NCBI GenBank assembly: GCA_963625655.1
Contig: CAVFTS010000020.1
Location: forward strand, 1 to 34,494
Direction: 5' to 3'
Origin: F23-B02 sp963625655
Lineage (GTDB): Bacteria > Bacillota > Clostridia > Oscillospirales > Oscillospiraceae
DNA length: 34,494 nucleotides
The notes under the pieces are model-generated. The model ran no database searches. It was not told the DNA's origin and saw nothing but the letters and a program-made list of their open reading frames with translations. Positions 1 to 7,934 of this stretch are shown here, piece by piece. How positions within the stretch are numbered: position 1 is the first letter of the stretch; each line of letters starts with the position of its first letter. The translations under genes were made by a program, and so were the position numbers.

Positions 1-66
1 TCCTTGATTTATACCAAGGTATAGACTTTCCCGTTCTTCTATGGTAAGGTGTTTGCAGTGGCTCAT
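1..66 (-). CDS. IS30-family transposase, N-terminal 22 residues only (partial)
   Basis: On the minus strand an ATG at 64-66 opens a frame reading MSHCKHLTIEERESLYLG and on to the window edge. This matches the very conserved N-terminus of IS30-family transposases, a helix-turn-helix region that binds the element ends. A strong ribosome binding site (GGAAGGAG, complement of 76-83) sits ten bases upstream and fixes the start. The DDE catalytic domain lies outside the window, so intactness cannot be judged. Confidence 0.8.
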   Translation of the reverse strand, partial: MSHCKHLTIEERESLYLGINQG

Positions 67-164
67 AGCGTGACCCTCCTTCCGGTTGTCCGCAAACACC
101 ATTTTAGGAGATTTCTCACTATGAGTCCGCCTCTTTTTACTGTTGCACTTATATTGTAAATCTA
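1..164 (-). mobile_element. 5' end of an IS30-family insertion sequence, cut by the window edge
   Basis: The first 164 bases hold the start of a leftward-reading IS30-type transposase (1-66) and about 75 bases of untranslated leader. A sequence at 141-164 beginning TGTTGCACTTATATTG resembles the terminal inverted repeat of Gram-positive IS30 elements as I remember them, so I place the element end there. The other end and any target duplication lie outside the window. Element boundaries are an inference. Confidence 0.6.
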
Positions 165-189
165 AGGCATGACTTTTTTTGACACGCTG

Positions 190-222
190 AATACCGCTGC
201 GATCGTATGATCACAGCGGTAT
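190..222 (-). terminator. Hairpin ending the glycogen operon
   Basis: ATACCGCTG (191-199) pairs with CAGCGGTAT (214-222). After one mismatch an inner GATC/GATC stem (201-204 with 209-212) closes on a GTAT loop. It begins three bases after the stop codon of the GH13 gene. The T-tract is better on the plus side (TTTT at 222-225) than on the minus side, so it may stop transcripts from both directions, including those from the IS side. Confidence 0.6.
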
Positions 223-224
223 TT

Positions 225-2441
225 TCAGACTGTCAAACCCGGTATAAGCAGATACAGCTCCGCAGACATGGCGGGGAGCAGGGAAGCGGTGCCGATGCCC
301 AAAAGCGGTGCTCCCGCAAAGCCGAGCGCAAGATCGCAGCGAGAGCGGTTTACGACGCAGACGAGCGTTTCCGACTCCGTTTTGCGGTGAATTTCAATGA
401 CATCCTCGGAGGGGCAGCAAAGCTCCATGTCTCCGTGCATGAGCGCAGGGTGGAGGCGCCGAAGCTCGCCGAGCCTTGCGTAGTAGGAGTAAAGCCCGCG
501 CTTTTGCGGCTCAAACGGCGCACGGTTAAACGGGTCACGTCCGCCGTCGAGACACTCCTCGTCACCGTAGTACAGGCAGGGGATGCCGGGAACGCTGTAT
601 TGGATGGCGGCGGCAAGCCTTTGCAGTTGTGTGCCGTGCTCGCTTTGCTCCGGCGTAGGGCACAGCTCCGCCTGCCGAGGGCGGCTCATGTCGGCAACGC
701 CGACGCCGATGGAGAGCAGCGTGTGCAGGCGCTCAACGTCGTGCGAGCTGAGGAGGTTCATAAGACAGTCGTACATGGGCTTCGGGTAGTTGAATTTCTG
801 CGACAGGAGAAAGTCACGCAGACGGAAGGAGCTTGAATGCGACAGCACAAAGTCCGTCACCGCCTTGCGGAAGGGGTAGTTCATCACGCTGTCGAGCGAG
901 TAGCCGAGGGCATAGTTGCGGGCGCTGCCGTAGCTCACCTTGGAGACGGCGTCCTCCCAGACCTCGCCGATAATGAGCGAATCGGGCTTTTCCGCCTTTG
1001 CGGCACGCCGGATAAGCTCCAGAACATCGTCGGGAAGCTCGTCCGCAACGTCGAGCCGCCAGCCGGAAGCGCCCCTGCGCAGCCAAAGCTTCACAATGGC
1101 GTCGTCGCCGCTTATGACGTAGTCCTGCCAGTCGGGGTCGCTTTCCCGTACCTCCGGCAGCTCACGGAAGCCCCACCAGCAGCGGTAGCCCTGCGGATAA
1201 TCGCCGAATTCGTACCACTTGCGGTAGGGCGATGCCTCGCTCTGCCATGCGCCGAGCGAGGGGTATGAGCCGTAGCGGTTAAAATATACGCTGTCTGCGC
1301 CCGTGTGCGAGAACACGCCGTCGGAGATCACCTCAATGCCGAGGCGCTTCGCTTCGGCACATAGGTTTACATAATCCTCAACGCTGCCGAGAATGGGGTC
1401 TACTTTCGTGTAGTCGGAGCAGTCGTAGCGGTGGTTCGATCTCGCTTCGACGACGGGGTTTAGGTAGATGATCCCGACGCCGAGGGAGCGCAGATACGGA
1501 AGCTTTTTGCGGATGCCGTCGAGGGTGCCGCCGTAGAAATCGTCGGGCGCATAGTCGGATTCAAAGCTGCGTGCCCGCCAGCGCACGGGGTCTGCGATGC
1601 TCCCGTGCAGCTCCGGGGTCTGACCGAGGCTGCGATGGTATTCGATGCCCTGAGCGCAGTCGCCGAAGCCGAAGCGGTCGGGGAATATCTGATACATGAC
1701 CCTGCCCTTCGCCCAATCGGGGGTGACAAAGCCCTTTTTGTACACGGTGAGGCGTGCCTCCTCGCTTTTGCCCCTGCCGGATACAAAGCGGTAGCGCCAG
1801 TCGCCGCTCGTGCTTAGGGTAAAGCGGAAGTCGAAATCGCCGCCCTGCGGCTCAAGCTCAAGGTGTGCATCGCCGCAGTCAAGTTGCAGCTTCGGGGTCT
1901 CCCCGCCGAAGGCGCAGGCGGAAAGACGGATCTCGCTTCCGCACTCGACTGCGCCGAGGGGCGAGCGATAGCTTGCATCATACGGCTCGTGGAGGATATA
2001 CTTCGGAAGCTCGTCTTTAAGAACCTTCGTCAGAGCGGCGGTGCGGGGCTGCATATCGAAAAGAAAATCGTGGTCACCGATGTTTTTCAGCGCCCTGCCG
2101 AAGGTCTTTATCACAAGGCGCATCGCCTCGTCCATCGAAAGCCCCCGGTCATCGAGCAAAAGACGCAGAAGCTCCTCCGGCAGAAGAGCTTCGCAATCAC
2201 TCAGATATTCGCAGATGTCGTGTATGTCGGCACACCTTTCGGCGGCGCAGGCAAAGACCGCCGCAGAACGGAGGTACTGCGTCATGAATGGGTGTACCGT
2301 ATCCTCCGGCTCCCACACACCGTTTACGAGACGGAGGTAATACTCCCTCGGACGGTGATAGCGTATGCGCAGACGGTAATCGTCCGACCACAGCTCGTCG
2401 TAGCCGCCGTAGGTCAGCACCCTGCGTCTTAAAGCATCCAT
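225..2441 (-). CDS. GH13 alpha-amylase-family glycoside hydrolase with an unusual N-terminal extension
   Basis: A 738-residue retaining alpha-glucan hydrolase of the amylase/neopullulanase type, third gene of the glycogen operon, probably trimming or debranching stored or imported glucan. No signal peptide is visible, so it should be cytosolic. The GH13 barrel starts near residue 245. Catalytic residues are visible as nucleophile D464 (GWRLDVADE), acid/base E493 (IIGEVWED) and D568 (NLLSSHDVER); R462 is also conserved. Residues about 165-235 form a beta-sandwich of the CBM34/48 kind. Residues 1-160 are extra compared with ordinary neopullulanases and are mostly helical; residues 45-145 loosely resemble an internal stretch of glycogen phosphorylase (see findings). 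The start ATG at 2441 overlaps the end of glgA by 13 bases, so translation is probably coupled; the ribosome binding site (GCGAGG) is weak. Exact specificity (amylase, cyclomaltodextrinase or pullulanase) cannot be told. Confidence 0.9.
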   Translation of the reverse strand: MDALRRRVLTYGGYDELWSDDYRLRIRYHRPREYYLRLVNGVWEPEDTVHPFMTQYLRSAAVFACAAERCADIHDICEYLSDCEALLPEELLRLLLDDRGLSMDEAMRLVIKTFGRALKNIGDHDFLFDMQPRTAALTKVLKDELPKYILHEPYDASYRSPLGAVECGSEIRLSACAFGGETPKLQLDCGDAHLELEPQGGDFDFRFTLSTSGDWRYRFVSGRGKSEEARLTVYKKGFVTPDWAKGRVMYQIFPDRFGFGDCAQGIEYHRSLGQTPELHGSIADPVRWRARSFESDYAPDDFYGGTLDGIRKKLPYLRSLGVGIIYLNPVVEARSNHRYDCSDYTKVDPILGSVEDYVNLCAEAKRLGIEVISDGVFSHTGADSVYFNRYGSYPSLGAWQSEASPYRKWYEFGDYPQGYRCWWGFRELPEVRESDPDWQDYVISGDDAIVKLWLRRGASGWRLDVADELPDDVLELIRRAAKAEKPDSLIIGEVWEDAVSKVSYGSARNYALGYSLDSVMNYPFRKAVTDFVLSHSSSFRLRDFLLSQKFNYPKPMYDCLMNLLSSHDVERLHTLLSIGVGVADMSRPRQAELCPTPEQSEHGTQLQRLAAAIQYSVPGIPCLYYGDEECLDGGRDPFNRAPFEPQKRGLYSYYARLGELRRLHPALMHGDMELCCPSEDVIEIHRKTESETLVCVVNRSRCDLALGFAGAPLLGIGTASLLPAMSAELYLLIPGLTV

Positions 2442-3904
2442 ATGTAGAGCCTCGCATATTCGCAGGCGCTGCCGTCAAAGCCGAAGTCCGCCTCCATCGC
2501 CTGACGCCGGAGCGAGCGCATGACTTCGGGGGAGCGGTAGCAATCGAGAGCAAGCAGCACGGCATCCTTCATTTCGTGCGCATTGAAGTCCGCAAAGGAA
2601 AAGCCCGTCCCTTCGCCGGTGTAGCGGTTGTACGGCTTAACGGAGTCACGCAGACCGCCGGTCTCACGCACGACGGGCAGGGTGCCGTAGCGCATTGCGA
2701 TCATCTGCGACAGCCCGCACGGCTCAAAGCGTGAGGGCATGAGGTAGAAGTCGCCGCCGGCGTAAACAAGATGACTCAGCTCCTCGCTGTATCCGATGTA
2801 CGCACACAGCCTGCCGGGGTAGCGCTTTTCCGCAAGCCGCATGAAGTCCTCGTAGCGGCGGTCGCCCGTGCCGAGGAGCATGAACTGCATATCGTTGTAG
2901 AGCATCAGCTCGTCGAGCATACGCTCTATGAGGTCAAAGCCCTTCTGCTCCGTCATTCTCGTCACCATGACAAAAAGGGGAGCGCCGGGACGCCTTTCAA
3001 GTCCGACACGCTCTTGCAGAGCAAGTTTACATAATTCTTTGCGCTGCAAATGTCCCTTGTCGTAGCGGGCGGGGATGAGCGGGTCGGAATGGGGGTTGTA
3101 GACCGAAAGGTCAATGCCGTTTATGATGCCGGACAGCTCGGCGGAGCGGGCGGAGAGTATGCCCTCAAGCCCCTCGCCGAAGTAGGCGGTTTTTATCTCC
3201 TCGGCGTAGTTCGGGCTTACGGTGTTTATGCGGTCGGCAAAAATACAGCCCGCCTTGAGGAAGTTTGCACAGCCCTGAAGCTCCATGAACTCGGGTGTGT
3301 AGTATTTGCTGTCGATGCCGAGCAGATCCTGAACATAGTCAAAGCCGAATTTTCCTTGATACGCAATGTTGTGTATGGTCAGAAGGAAACGCAGTGAGCC
3401 TTGCGTACCGCCATAGACGGTCTTGGCGAGCATGGGGATCATGGCGGTGTGCCAGTCGTTGCAGTGAAGAATGTCGGGGCAAAAGCCGAGGTTCGGCAGA
3501 GCGTCAAGCACAGCCTTGGAGAAGAAGGCGTACTGCTCGCCCTCCTCATAGCCGCCTTTATATATGCGGTCACCGAAGTAAAACTCGTTATCAACGAGAT
3601 ATATCTTCACGCCGTCAAGCTCCAGATACTCAATGCCGCAGTATTGCCTGCGCCAGCCGAGGTTTACATAAAACTCAAAAAGATGCTCCGTGCGGTCGGA
3701 GTATTTTTCTTTTATGCAGCGATGGTAGGGGGTTATGACCCGTGCGTCGATGCCGAGCCTTGCAAGGGACTTGGGAAGCGTCCCCACAACGTCGGCAAGA
3801 CCGCCGGTCTTGCTCAGCGGCGCACACTCGGCGGAGGCGAGCAGAACCTTCGGAAGCTCCGTTCTGCCCTTGCTTTGAAGCAGATCCTTAAACTCCTTTT
3901 TCAT
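2429..3904 (-). CDS. glgA: Glycogen synthase (GT5, ADP-glucose dependent)
   Basis: A 491-residue GT-B glycosyltransferase that adds glucose from ADP-glucose to the growing alpha-1,4-glucan. The N-terminal KTGGL motif (residues 32-36) contacts the sugar nucleotide; the C-terminal half holds SRFEPCGLSQ (391-400), whose E394 is the conserved family glutamate, and GTLPVVRETGGL after it. Length is normal for bacterial GlgA. An in-frame codon 33 bases further upstream (3937) exists, but AAAGGAG lies nine bases before the ATG at 3904, so the shorter form is chosen. It then overlaps the end of glgB by 17 bases and is itself overlapped by the GH13 gene, giving a tightly coupled operon. No glgC/glgD genes for ADP-glucose synthesis are present in the window; they must be elsewhere. 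Confidence 0.95.
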   Translation of the reverse strand: MKKEFKDLLQSKGRTELPKVLLASAECAPLSKTGGLADVVGTLPKSLARLGIDARVITPYHRCIKEKYSDRTEHLFEFYVNLGWRRQYCGIEYLELDGVKIYLVDNEFYFGDRIYKGGYEEGEQYAFFSKAVLDALPNLGFCPDILHCNDWHTAMIPMLAKTVYGGTQGSLRFLLTIHNIAYQGKFGFDYVQDLLGIDSKYYTPEFMELQGCANFLKAGCIFADRINTVSPNYAEEIKTAYFGEGLEGILSARSAELSGIINGIDLSVYNPHSDPLIPARYDKGHLQRKELCKLALQERVGLERRPGAPLFVMVTRMTEQKGFDLIERMLDELMLYNDMQFMLLGTGDRRYEDFMRLAEKRYPGRLCAYIGYSEELSHLVYAGGDFYLMPSRFEPCGLSQMIAMRYGTLPVVRETGGLRDSVKPYNRYTGEGTGFSFADFNAHEMKDAVLLALDCYRSPEVMRSLRRQAMEADFGFDGSACEYARLYIWML

Positions 3905-5810
3905 CGGTGTCGCTCCTTTCAAACGGAATAAATTCATAGTACAGACAGCTCAGCGGCGGAAGCGACAGCACGGCACCGTACGGGAATTCGCCGAAGCCCT
4001 CGCTTTTTGCCGGAACGCAGGACGGTGTTTTGTTACCGCTGCCGCCGAAGCGGGGCTCGTCGCTTGAAAGCAAAAGACGCAGCTCGCCGTCGGACGGAAG
4101 CCCGACTGTAAAATGCGGGTTTTCGTTGGGAATAAAGTTGCAGGCGCAGACTATGTGCCGTGTCTTGCTCGTGCCGCTGCGCATGAATGCGATGCAGCTC
4201 AGCGCCTTTTCATCGACGTTCAGCCACTTAAAGCCGTCCCACGACTTGTCGATTTCGTAAAGCTCCGGATTTTCGGCATAGAAGAAATTCAGCGCACGGC
4301 AGTATTCACGCAGGCTGTCGTGAGAGGGATATTTGAGCAGCAGCCAGTCAAGCTCCTGTTTGTAGTTCCATTCGATGAACTGACCGAACTCCGAACCCAT
4401 GAAGCCGAGCTTTTTGCCGGGATGGGCAAATTGGAAGCCGTACAGGGTGCGGAGCTGGGCAAACTTCTGCTCGTAGCTGCCGTACATCTTGTCCAGCATG
4501 GAGCGCTTGCCGTGTACCACCTCGTCGTGCGAGTAGGCGAGGATGAAGTTTTCGGAAAAGGCGTACATCATGGAAAACGTGAGCTTTTCGTGCATCCCCT
4601 TGCGGAAAAGCGGGTCGGAGGAGAAGTAGTCGAGGGTGTCGTGCATATAGCCCATGTCCCACTTGAAGGAAAAGCCCAGACCGCCGTCTGAGGGCGGCAT
4701 CGTCACCATCGGGTAGGCGGTGGCTTCCTCGGCGACGGTGATTGCGCCGGGGAAGCCTGTCAGTATGGCGGTGTTGAGCTTGCGCAGAAAATCGACCGCC
4801 GCAAGATTTATGTCGCCGCCGTAGCGGTTCGGGGTGTATTCGCCGGGCTTGCGCCCGTAGTTTAAGTACAGCATCGAGCTTACCGCATCGACACGGATGC
4901 CGTCAATGTGGTACAGGTCGAAAAACAGGCAGGCGGAGGATATTAGAAAGCTCTGCACTTCGGGCATGGCGTAGTCGAAGATGAGCGTGCCCCATTCGGG
5001 ATGACTTGCCATGCGCTCCTCCTTGCACTCAAACAGCGGCGTACCGTCGAACATGGCAAGCCCATGCTCGTCCCTCGGAAAGTGGGCGGGGACCCAGTCC
5101 ATGATGACGCCGATGCCGTTTTCGTGCATGACGTCAACAAAGCGGGCAAAGCCGTCGGGGTCGCCGTAGCGCCCGGTGGGAGCGTAGTAGCCCGTGACCT
5201 GATAGCCCCACGAGCCGGGGAAGGGATACTCGGTGAGCGGCAGCAGTTCAATATGCGTGTAGCCCATCGACTTGCAGTATTCCGCAAGCTCCGGCGCAAT
5301 GCCTTCGTAGTCGGGGGTGTCCCTCCCGCCGGGGATGCGCCATGAGCCGAGGTGCAGCTCGTAAATGCTCATAGGCGAGGTAAAGGGGTCACGCTCTGCC
5401 CGACGGCACATATAGTCTGCGTCCGACCACTTGTGCGACGGCTCCCAGACGATCGAGGCGGTATTCAGTCCCGACTGCGAGTATCGGGCGAAGGGGTCTG
5501 ATTTAAAGACTCTTTTGCCGCCCTTTTGCTTTACGCAGTATTTGTACAGATCGCCGTTTTTGAGGCCCGGGACAAAGCAGCACCACAGCGTGCCGCAGCG
5601 CTCCATGGGCGCAGCCTCGGGATCCCACGAGTTAAAGTCGCCGACAAGGGAGACCGCCTCGGCGTTCGGCGCCCAAACCGTGAAGCGGTGCGCCTCAAGC
5701 TCCGGGATGTAGCGGCAGCCGAAAAGAAGCCACGCCTTTTCCGCCTTTCCCGTGTTGAAGAGATATACGTCGTCCTTCGGTATGTATTTTTCCGTAAGCT
5801 CTGAATACAT
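3888..5810 (-). CDS. glgB: 1,4-alpha-glucan branching enzyme (GH13)
   Basis: A 640-residue branching enzyme that cuts an alpha-1,4 chain and rejoins it through an alpha-1,6 bond to make glycogen branches. Residues about 20-120 form the CBM48 domain (RFTVWAPNAEAVSLVGDFN), followed by the GH13 barrel. Catalytic signatures are DGIRVDA (nucleophile D308), AEEAT (from E361) and SHDEVVHG (D429); all are intact. The length fits GlgB forms without the extra N-terminal module. A good ribosome binding site (GGGAGAA) precedes the ATG at 5810. It is the first gene of the operon, directly behind a sigma-A promoter at 5845-5873, and overlaps glgA. Confidence 0.96.
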   Translation of the reverse strand: MYSELTEKYIPKDDVYLFNTGKAEKAWLLFGCRYIPELEAHRFTVWAPNAEAVSLVGDFNSWDPEAAPMERCGTLWCCFVPGLKNGDLYKYCVKQKGGKRVFKSDPFARYSQSGLNTASIVWEPSHKWSDADYMCRRAERDPFTSPMSIYELHLGSWRIPGGRDTPDYEGIAPELAEYCKSMGYTHIELLPLTEYPFPGSWGYQVTGYYAPTGRYGDPDGFARFVDVMHENGIGVIMDWVPAHFPRDEHGLAMFDGTPLFECKEERMASHPEWGTLIFDYAMPEVQSFLISSACLFFDLYHIDGIRVDAVSSMLYLNYGRKPGEYTPNRYGGDINLAAVDFLRKLNTAILTGFPGAITVAEEATAYPMVTMPPSDGGLGFSFKWDMGYMHDTLDYFSSDPLFRKGMHEKLTFSMMYAFSENFILAYSHDEVVHGKRSMLDKMYGSYEQKFAQLRTLYGFQFAHPGKKLGFMGSEFGQFIEWNYKQELDWLLLKYPSHDSLREYCRALNFFYAENPELYEIDKSWDGFKWLNVDEKALSCIAFMRSGTSKTRHIVCACNFIPNENPHFTVGLPSDGELRLLLSSDEPRFGGSGNKTPSCVPAKSEGFGEFPYGAVLSLPPLSCLYYEFIPFERSDTDEKGV

Positions 5811-5844
5811 GGCGTTTCTCCCATATCTCTGTATAGATAGCTAC

Positions 5845-5873
5845 ATTATATACGCAAACGCCGATGATTCCAA
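5845..5873 (-). promoter_or_regulatory. Sigma-A promoter of glgB-glgA-GH13
   Basis: On the minus strand TTGGAA (complement of 5868-5873), a 17-base spacer and a perfect TATAAT (complement of 5845-5850). It lies about 35 bases before the glgB start and directs the leftward operon. It is divergent from the promoter at 5881-5909; the two -35 boxes are only seven bases apart, so one bound regulator could affect both. Confidence 0.75.
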
Positions 5874-5880
5874 CATCTTT

Positions 5881-5909
5881 TTGACAGGAGCGGGAAATAA
5901 TTATATACT
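5881..5909 (+). promoter_or_regulatory. Sigma-A promoter of the glyoxalase-like gene
   Basis: TTGACA (5881-5886), 17-base spacer, TATACT (5904-5909). This is close to consensus and sits 19 bases before the ATG of the VOC-family gene, which implies a very short leader. Confidence 0.8.
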
Positions 5910-5927
5910 CAATGTTGAGGTGATATC

Positions 5928-6296
5928 ATGTTTAAATTCAACCATTTTAACTTTAACGTACTCGACCTTGAGCGCAGCCTGCGCTTTTACGCAGAGGCGC
6001 TCTCACTTTCGCCGGTGCGTGAAAAGACCGCCGCCGACGGCTCTTTTAAGCTCGTATATCTCGGCGACGGTGTGAGCAATTTTTCGCTTGAGCTTACATG
6101 GCTGCGTGACCGCAGCGAGGCTTATGATCTCGGCGACGAGGAGTTTCACCTTGCGTTTACGACGGACGACCTTGAGAGGTCGCACGCAAGGCACGCAGAA
6201 ATGGGCTGCATCTGCTATGAGAATCCCGCCATGGGCATCTATTTCATTCAGGATCCCGACGGCTACTGGATTGAGATCGTCCCCGAGCGGCGCTGA
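5928..6296 (+). CDS. VOC-family metalloenzyme, glyoxalase I-like (lactoylglutathione lyase)
   Basis: A 122-residue single-module vicinal-oxygen-chelate protein. All four metal ligands expected of glyoxalase I are present at the expected spacing: H6, E55 (SLELT), H74 (FHLAF) and E116 (IEIVP). The length and the motif GIYFIQDPDGYWIEI fit small bacterial GloA enzymes, which convert the hemithioacetal of methylglyoxal and a thiol. Whether this organism uses glutathione or another thiol is unknown. Ribosome binding site GAGGTGA, ATG at 5928. Transcribed alone from a strong promoter; its stop codon directly abuts the stop of the convergent neighbour. Methylglyoxal detoxification would suit the neighbouring sugar genes, but that is inference. 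Confidence 0.85.
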   Translation: MFKFNHFNFNVLDLERSLRFYAEALSLSPVREKTAADGSFKLVYLGDGVSNFSLELTWLRDRSEAYDLGDEEFHLAFTTDDLERSHARHAEMGCICYENPAMGIYFIQDPDGYWIEIVPERR

Positions 6297-6902
6297 CTAT
6301 ATCTCCGCTATCTCGGTGACGGAGACCTCAAACGCCGTCTTTTCGACAGGCTGCTCGTCGATGAGCTTTATGTAGCTGCGGCTTTGTATCCGCCCCTCAA
6401 GCTCCACCACGGTGCCGACGTCCAATTCCGCCGCCGCCCGTGCCTTTAGACCCCATGTGATGCACGGCAGGTAGTCGCTTCTGCCGTATTTGCGATTTAC
6501 CGCAAGCATCAGATCGCAGATGTCACGCCCCATCGGGGTGCTGCGGAGCTTCGGCTTTTTGCACAGCGTGCCGATGAGCCGTATACGGTTTTCGTCCTCG
6601 TCGCCGCAGAAGGATAGCTCTTTTGCGTACACGCTTATAACGAGCTTTGCCCCCTCGCCGCTTTTGTTGTTGAAGGAGCGAAGCTCCCCGATAACACGAA
6701 GCTTTTCGTCGCAGCTCACCTCAAGGCTCTCCAAAAGCTCACTGCGCAGAATGACGTTTATTCTGTCCGCAGTGCCGGACAGCCGCATGATCTCAAGCGG
6801 GAAGGTGTAAAAGCTTTCGCTTCGGCTGCTGTGAGAGTACACCGGCGCCGCAGCGACGGTGCCGCACAGTACGGCGAGATTGCTGCTTACGTTTTCGTCC
6901 AT
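6297..6902 (-). CDS. Single-stranded DNA-binding-like protein with two OB folds
   Basis: A 201-residue protein that seems to contain two tandem SSB-type OB folds: residues about 8-100 (NLAVLCGTVAAAP...) and 105-200 (NRIRLIGTLCKKPKLRSTPMGRDICDL). The second has the typical SSB phrase of a glycine-threonine turn, a short charged loop and a hydrophobic strand, followed by LPCITWG. There is no acidic SSB C-terminal tail ending in DDIPF, so it is unlikely to be the housekeeping SSB that recruits repair proteins. Ribosome binding site GGAGGT before the ATG at 6902. The gene stands alone and converges on the glyoxalase gene with no gap. A role in binding single-stranded DNA is inferred from fold only. 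Confidence 0.75.
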   Translation of the reverse strand: MDENVSSNLAVLCGTVAAAPVYSHSSRSESFYTFPLEIMRLSGTADRINVILRSELLESLEVSCDEKLRVIGELRSFNNKSGEGAKLVISVYAKELSFCGDEDENRIRLIGTLCKKPKLRSTPMGRDICDLMLAVNRKYGRSDYLPCITWGLKARAAAELDVGTVVELEGRIQSRSYIKLIDEQPVEKTAFEVSVTEIAEI

Positions 6903-6976
6903 TGCTTACCTCCATGATAAAGCCCGCCGCTGGGCTTCAATTCGTCGTTTTGTCAAAGTATATTAGAGGTGAGCGC

Positions 6977-7005
6977 TTGAATATGCCGCCCGTTTGCGGT
7001 ATAAT
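6977..7005 (+). promoter_or_regulatory. Sigma-A promoter of deoC
   Basis: TTGAAT (6977-6982), 17-base spacer, TATAAT (7000-7005). It starts transcription about 40 bases before the deoC ATG. No operator repeat of the DeoR type is obvious. Confidence 0.7.
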
Positions 7006-7051
7006 TCCCAGAGTGAAGCTTCCCAGACCTAAAACGAAAGGAAATTGCATC

Positions 7052-7735
7052 ATGGATATTAAAGAGATACTCAGAATATGCGACCACACCCTGCTTCGCA
7101 CAGATTGCGGCTCCGACGAGATAAAGGCGCTGTGCGATCAGGCGGTGAAGTACGGCTGCGCCTCCGTATGTATCCCGCCCTGCCATGTTGCGGGCGCAAA
7201 GCGCTATGCCGGAGACAAGATGAAAATATGCACCGTCATAGGTTTCCCAAACGGCTATATGACCACCGCCGCCAAAGCCTTTGAAGCTGCCGACGCCGTA
7301 AAAAACGGTGCCGACGAGATCGACATGGTGATAAACCTCTCCATGGTCAAGGACGGCTGCTGGGACAAGGTTGCGGAGGATATTGTCGCCGTGCGCAAGG
7401 CGTGTGAGGGCAAGATCCTCAAGGTCATCATCGAGTGCTGCCTGCTTACCGAGGCGGAAAAGATCAGGCTTTGCGGCATCGTCGGCGCAAGCGGAGCGGA
7501 CTTTATAAAGACCTCCACCGGCTTTTCCAAGGGAGGAGCCACAAGGGAGGACGTCGAGCTGCTTCGCAGATATTCTCCCGAACACGTCAAGGTCAAGGCC
7601 GCCGGCGGCATAGCCTCGCTTGCCGACGCCGAGGACTTCATCGCCCTCGGAGCCGAGCGTCTCGGCACCAGCCGCATCGTGAAGCTTGCGATGCAGCTTG
7701 AAGCCGAAAGCGGCACTCCCGACGAAAGCTGCTAA
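7052..7735 (+). CDS. deoC: Deoxyribose-phosphate aldolase
   Basis: A 227-residue class I aldolase that splits 2-deoxyribose 5-phosphate into glyceraldehyde 3-phosphate and acetaldehyde, in deoxynucleoside breakdown in the cytosol. The Schiff-base lysine is K153 in FIKTSTGFS; K182 in VKAAGG and D91 in EIDMVIN complete the active site. Length is normal for short bacterial DeoC. The open frame runs further upstream to 6902, but the AAAGGAAA ribosome binding site and the promoter at 6977-7005 place the start at the ATG at 7052. Single gene; the usual deo partners (deoA, deoB, deoD) are not next to it. Confidence 0.95.
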   Translation: MDIKEILRICDHTLLRTDCGSDEIKALCDQAVKYGCASVCIPPCHVAGAKRYAGDKMKICTVIGFPNGYMTTAAKAFEAADAVKNGADEIDMVINLSMVKDGCWDKVAEDIVAVRKACEGKILKVIIECCLLTEAEKIRLCGIVGASGADFIKTSTGFSKGGATREDVELLRRYSPEHVKVKAAGGIASLADAEDFIALGAERLGTSRIVKLAMQLEAESGTPDESC

Positions 7736-7899
7736 AGTCCGAAGCGGATTTTTATAAGTCCGCACAGCGCAAGCGCCGGAGCGGACAGCAAAAGCAAAAA
7801 AACGAGTACCGGGGGGCATATCTGCCCCCCAAAAAATACATCACCGTCGGTATTTTGCTCCTCGCTGCGGAAAAATATTTCTGTGGGAGGAAAAAATAC
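7736..7899. other. Non-coding gap after deoC with two GC-rich hairpins
   Basis: No gene is seen. A stem GTCCGC/GCGGAC (7758-7763 with 7781-7786) encloses a small GCGC/GCGC hairpin. A second, strong hairpin is GGGGGGCA/TGCCCCCC (7811-7818 with 7823-7830) with loop TATC. Neither is followed by a run of T on the plus strand (A-runs follow both), so they are not textbook terminators for deoC, although one probably serves to separate deoC from infC. Confidence 0.5.
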
Positions 7900-7928
7900 T
7901 TGACAGACGGGGCGCATGCTGGTATATT
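7900..7928 (+). promoter_or_regulatory. Sigma-A promoter of infC-rpmI-rplT
   Basis: TTGACA (7900-7905), 17-base spacer, TATATT (7923-7928). A near-consensus strong promoter as expected for a translation operon. It leaves an untranslated leader of about 145 bases before infC. Confidence 0.8.
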
Positions 7929-7934
7929 TATAGG

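Noticed and set aside
6902..7051. Longer deoC reading frame from 6902
   Set aside because: The extra 50 residues lie across the promoter and lack any similarity to DeoC; the ribosome binding site is at the ATG at 7052.
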